NCBI GenBank assembly: GCA_050014815.1
Contig: JBEKCP010000060.1
Span: forward strand, 1-15,745
Direction of reading: 5' to 3'
Source of the DNA: JBEKCP01 sp050014815
Lineage (GTDB): Bacteria > Planctomycetota > Planctomycetia > Pirellulales > Thermoguttaceae
DNA: 15,745 nt
Of the stretch, positions 15,413-15,745 are shown piece by piece. A program made the translations under genes and the position numbers. Under the pieces are notes generated by a model that ran no database searches, was not told the DNA's origin, and saw nothing but the letters and a program-made list of their open reading frames with translations. Position 1 is the stretch's first letter. Every line of letters starts with the position of its first letter.

Positions 15413-15745
15413 TTCTGCGACAAGCCGAGACCCGGCGATAGGTGCCGATCTGGCGATCGCGCCGCGCAGGGAGAATCGCCGCCGGCAGTCCAGGCTCCGC
15501 AACGGACCCTCCACGGCCCACGCCGCTCGGATCGACGCGGCGGAACCCCTGCCCGGCGACGCGGCGGCAGGCGCTGCTGCGTTTCACATCCCGTCGCTCG
15601 ATGGTATCCGGGCCGCAGCGGTGATACTCGTCTTCGGCGCCCATGCGGGACTGGACCGCGTGCTTCCCGGCAACTTCGGGGTGACCGTTTTCTTCTTCCT
15701 CAGCGGCTATCTGATCACGAGCCTGCTCCGCATCGAGCACGAGCG
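15405..15745 (+). CDS. Acyltransferase-3 family protein, 5' part only (cut by window end)
   Basis: The reading frame is open from a GTG at 15405 to the window end, giving 113 complete codons. After about 62 polar, Arg- and Ala-rich residues comes IPSLDGIRAAAVILVFGAH, where R69 and H80 form the R-x10-H motif of membrane O-acyltransferases. FGVTVFFFLSGYLITSLL, the next typical membrane helix, follows. These proteins usually O-acetylate or acylate sugars of surface polymers. GAGG at 15395-15398 lies six bases before the GTG, and the gene overlaps the epimerase stop by 8 bases. The C-terminal two thirds or more lie outside the window. The family call is good; the start and the acyl group are less certain. 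Confidence 0.85.
   Translation, partial: MSDSATSRDPAIGADLAIAPRRENRRRQSRLRNGPSTAHAARIDAAEPLPGDAAAGAAAFHIPSLDGIRAAAVILVFGAHAGLDRVLPGNFGVTVFFFLSGYLITSLLRIEHE

Overview
This is a GC-rich, densely packed window in which every convincing gene lies on the + strand. It reads as most of an exopolysaccharide or capsule gene cluster of the Wzx/Wzy type. The likely host is a member of the Planctomycetota. That is an inference from the overall gene style, from a planctomycete-like hypothetical protein at 270-1052, from a sugar transferase with a GGDEF-like front domain, and from a C1-peptidase-like gene inside the cluster. No rRNA, tRNA, IS element, CRISPR array or phage gene was seen.

Layout. Positions 1-269 are non-coding and AT-rich in part, with a 20-bp tandem repeat and a possible promoter. 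270-1052 encodes a hypothetical protein with a possible winged-helix C-terminus. 1053-1364 is a gap. 1365-2366 is a PAS-GGDEF diguanylate cyclase with intact catalytic and inhibitory sites. 2470-3366 is a papain-family protein that has lost the catalytic Cys and His. 3500-5068 is a Wzz/GumC-type chain-length protein, followed at once by a CpsD-like P-loop protein (5083-5763) whose Walker A lysine is alanine. 5780-6880 is the initiating sugar-1-phosphate transferase, fused to a degenerate GGDEF domain that keeps an RxxD motif. Then come a Wzx flippase (6927-8360), a Wzy/O-antigen-ligase-type polymerase (8357-9724), a soluble GT2 glycosyltransferase (9741-10793), a membrane GT2 glycosyltransferase (10858-12084), an unrecognised 396-residue protein (12103-13293), a WecG/TagA/CpsF glycosyltransferase (13290-14147), a UDP-GlcNAc 2-epimerase (14201-15412) and the start of an acyltransferase-3 protein cut by the window end (15405 on).

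How they may work together. The sugar transferase would load the first sugar phosphate on undecaprenyl phosphate. The GT2 and GT26 enzymes would extend the repeat unit, with the 2-epimerase supplying UDP-ManNAc. The acyltransferase would decorate it, Wzx would flip it, Wzy would polymerise it, and the chain-length protein would set its length. No outer-membrane export protein (Wza type) is in the window.

The most interesting theme is regulation. An active c-di-GMP synthase sits at the head of the cluster, and the initiating transferase carries a dead GGDEF domain that keeps the residues of a c-di-GMP binding I-site. Two further proteins, the peptidase and the kinase-like protein, look like pseudoenzymes in which catalytic residues are lost but the fold motifs remain.
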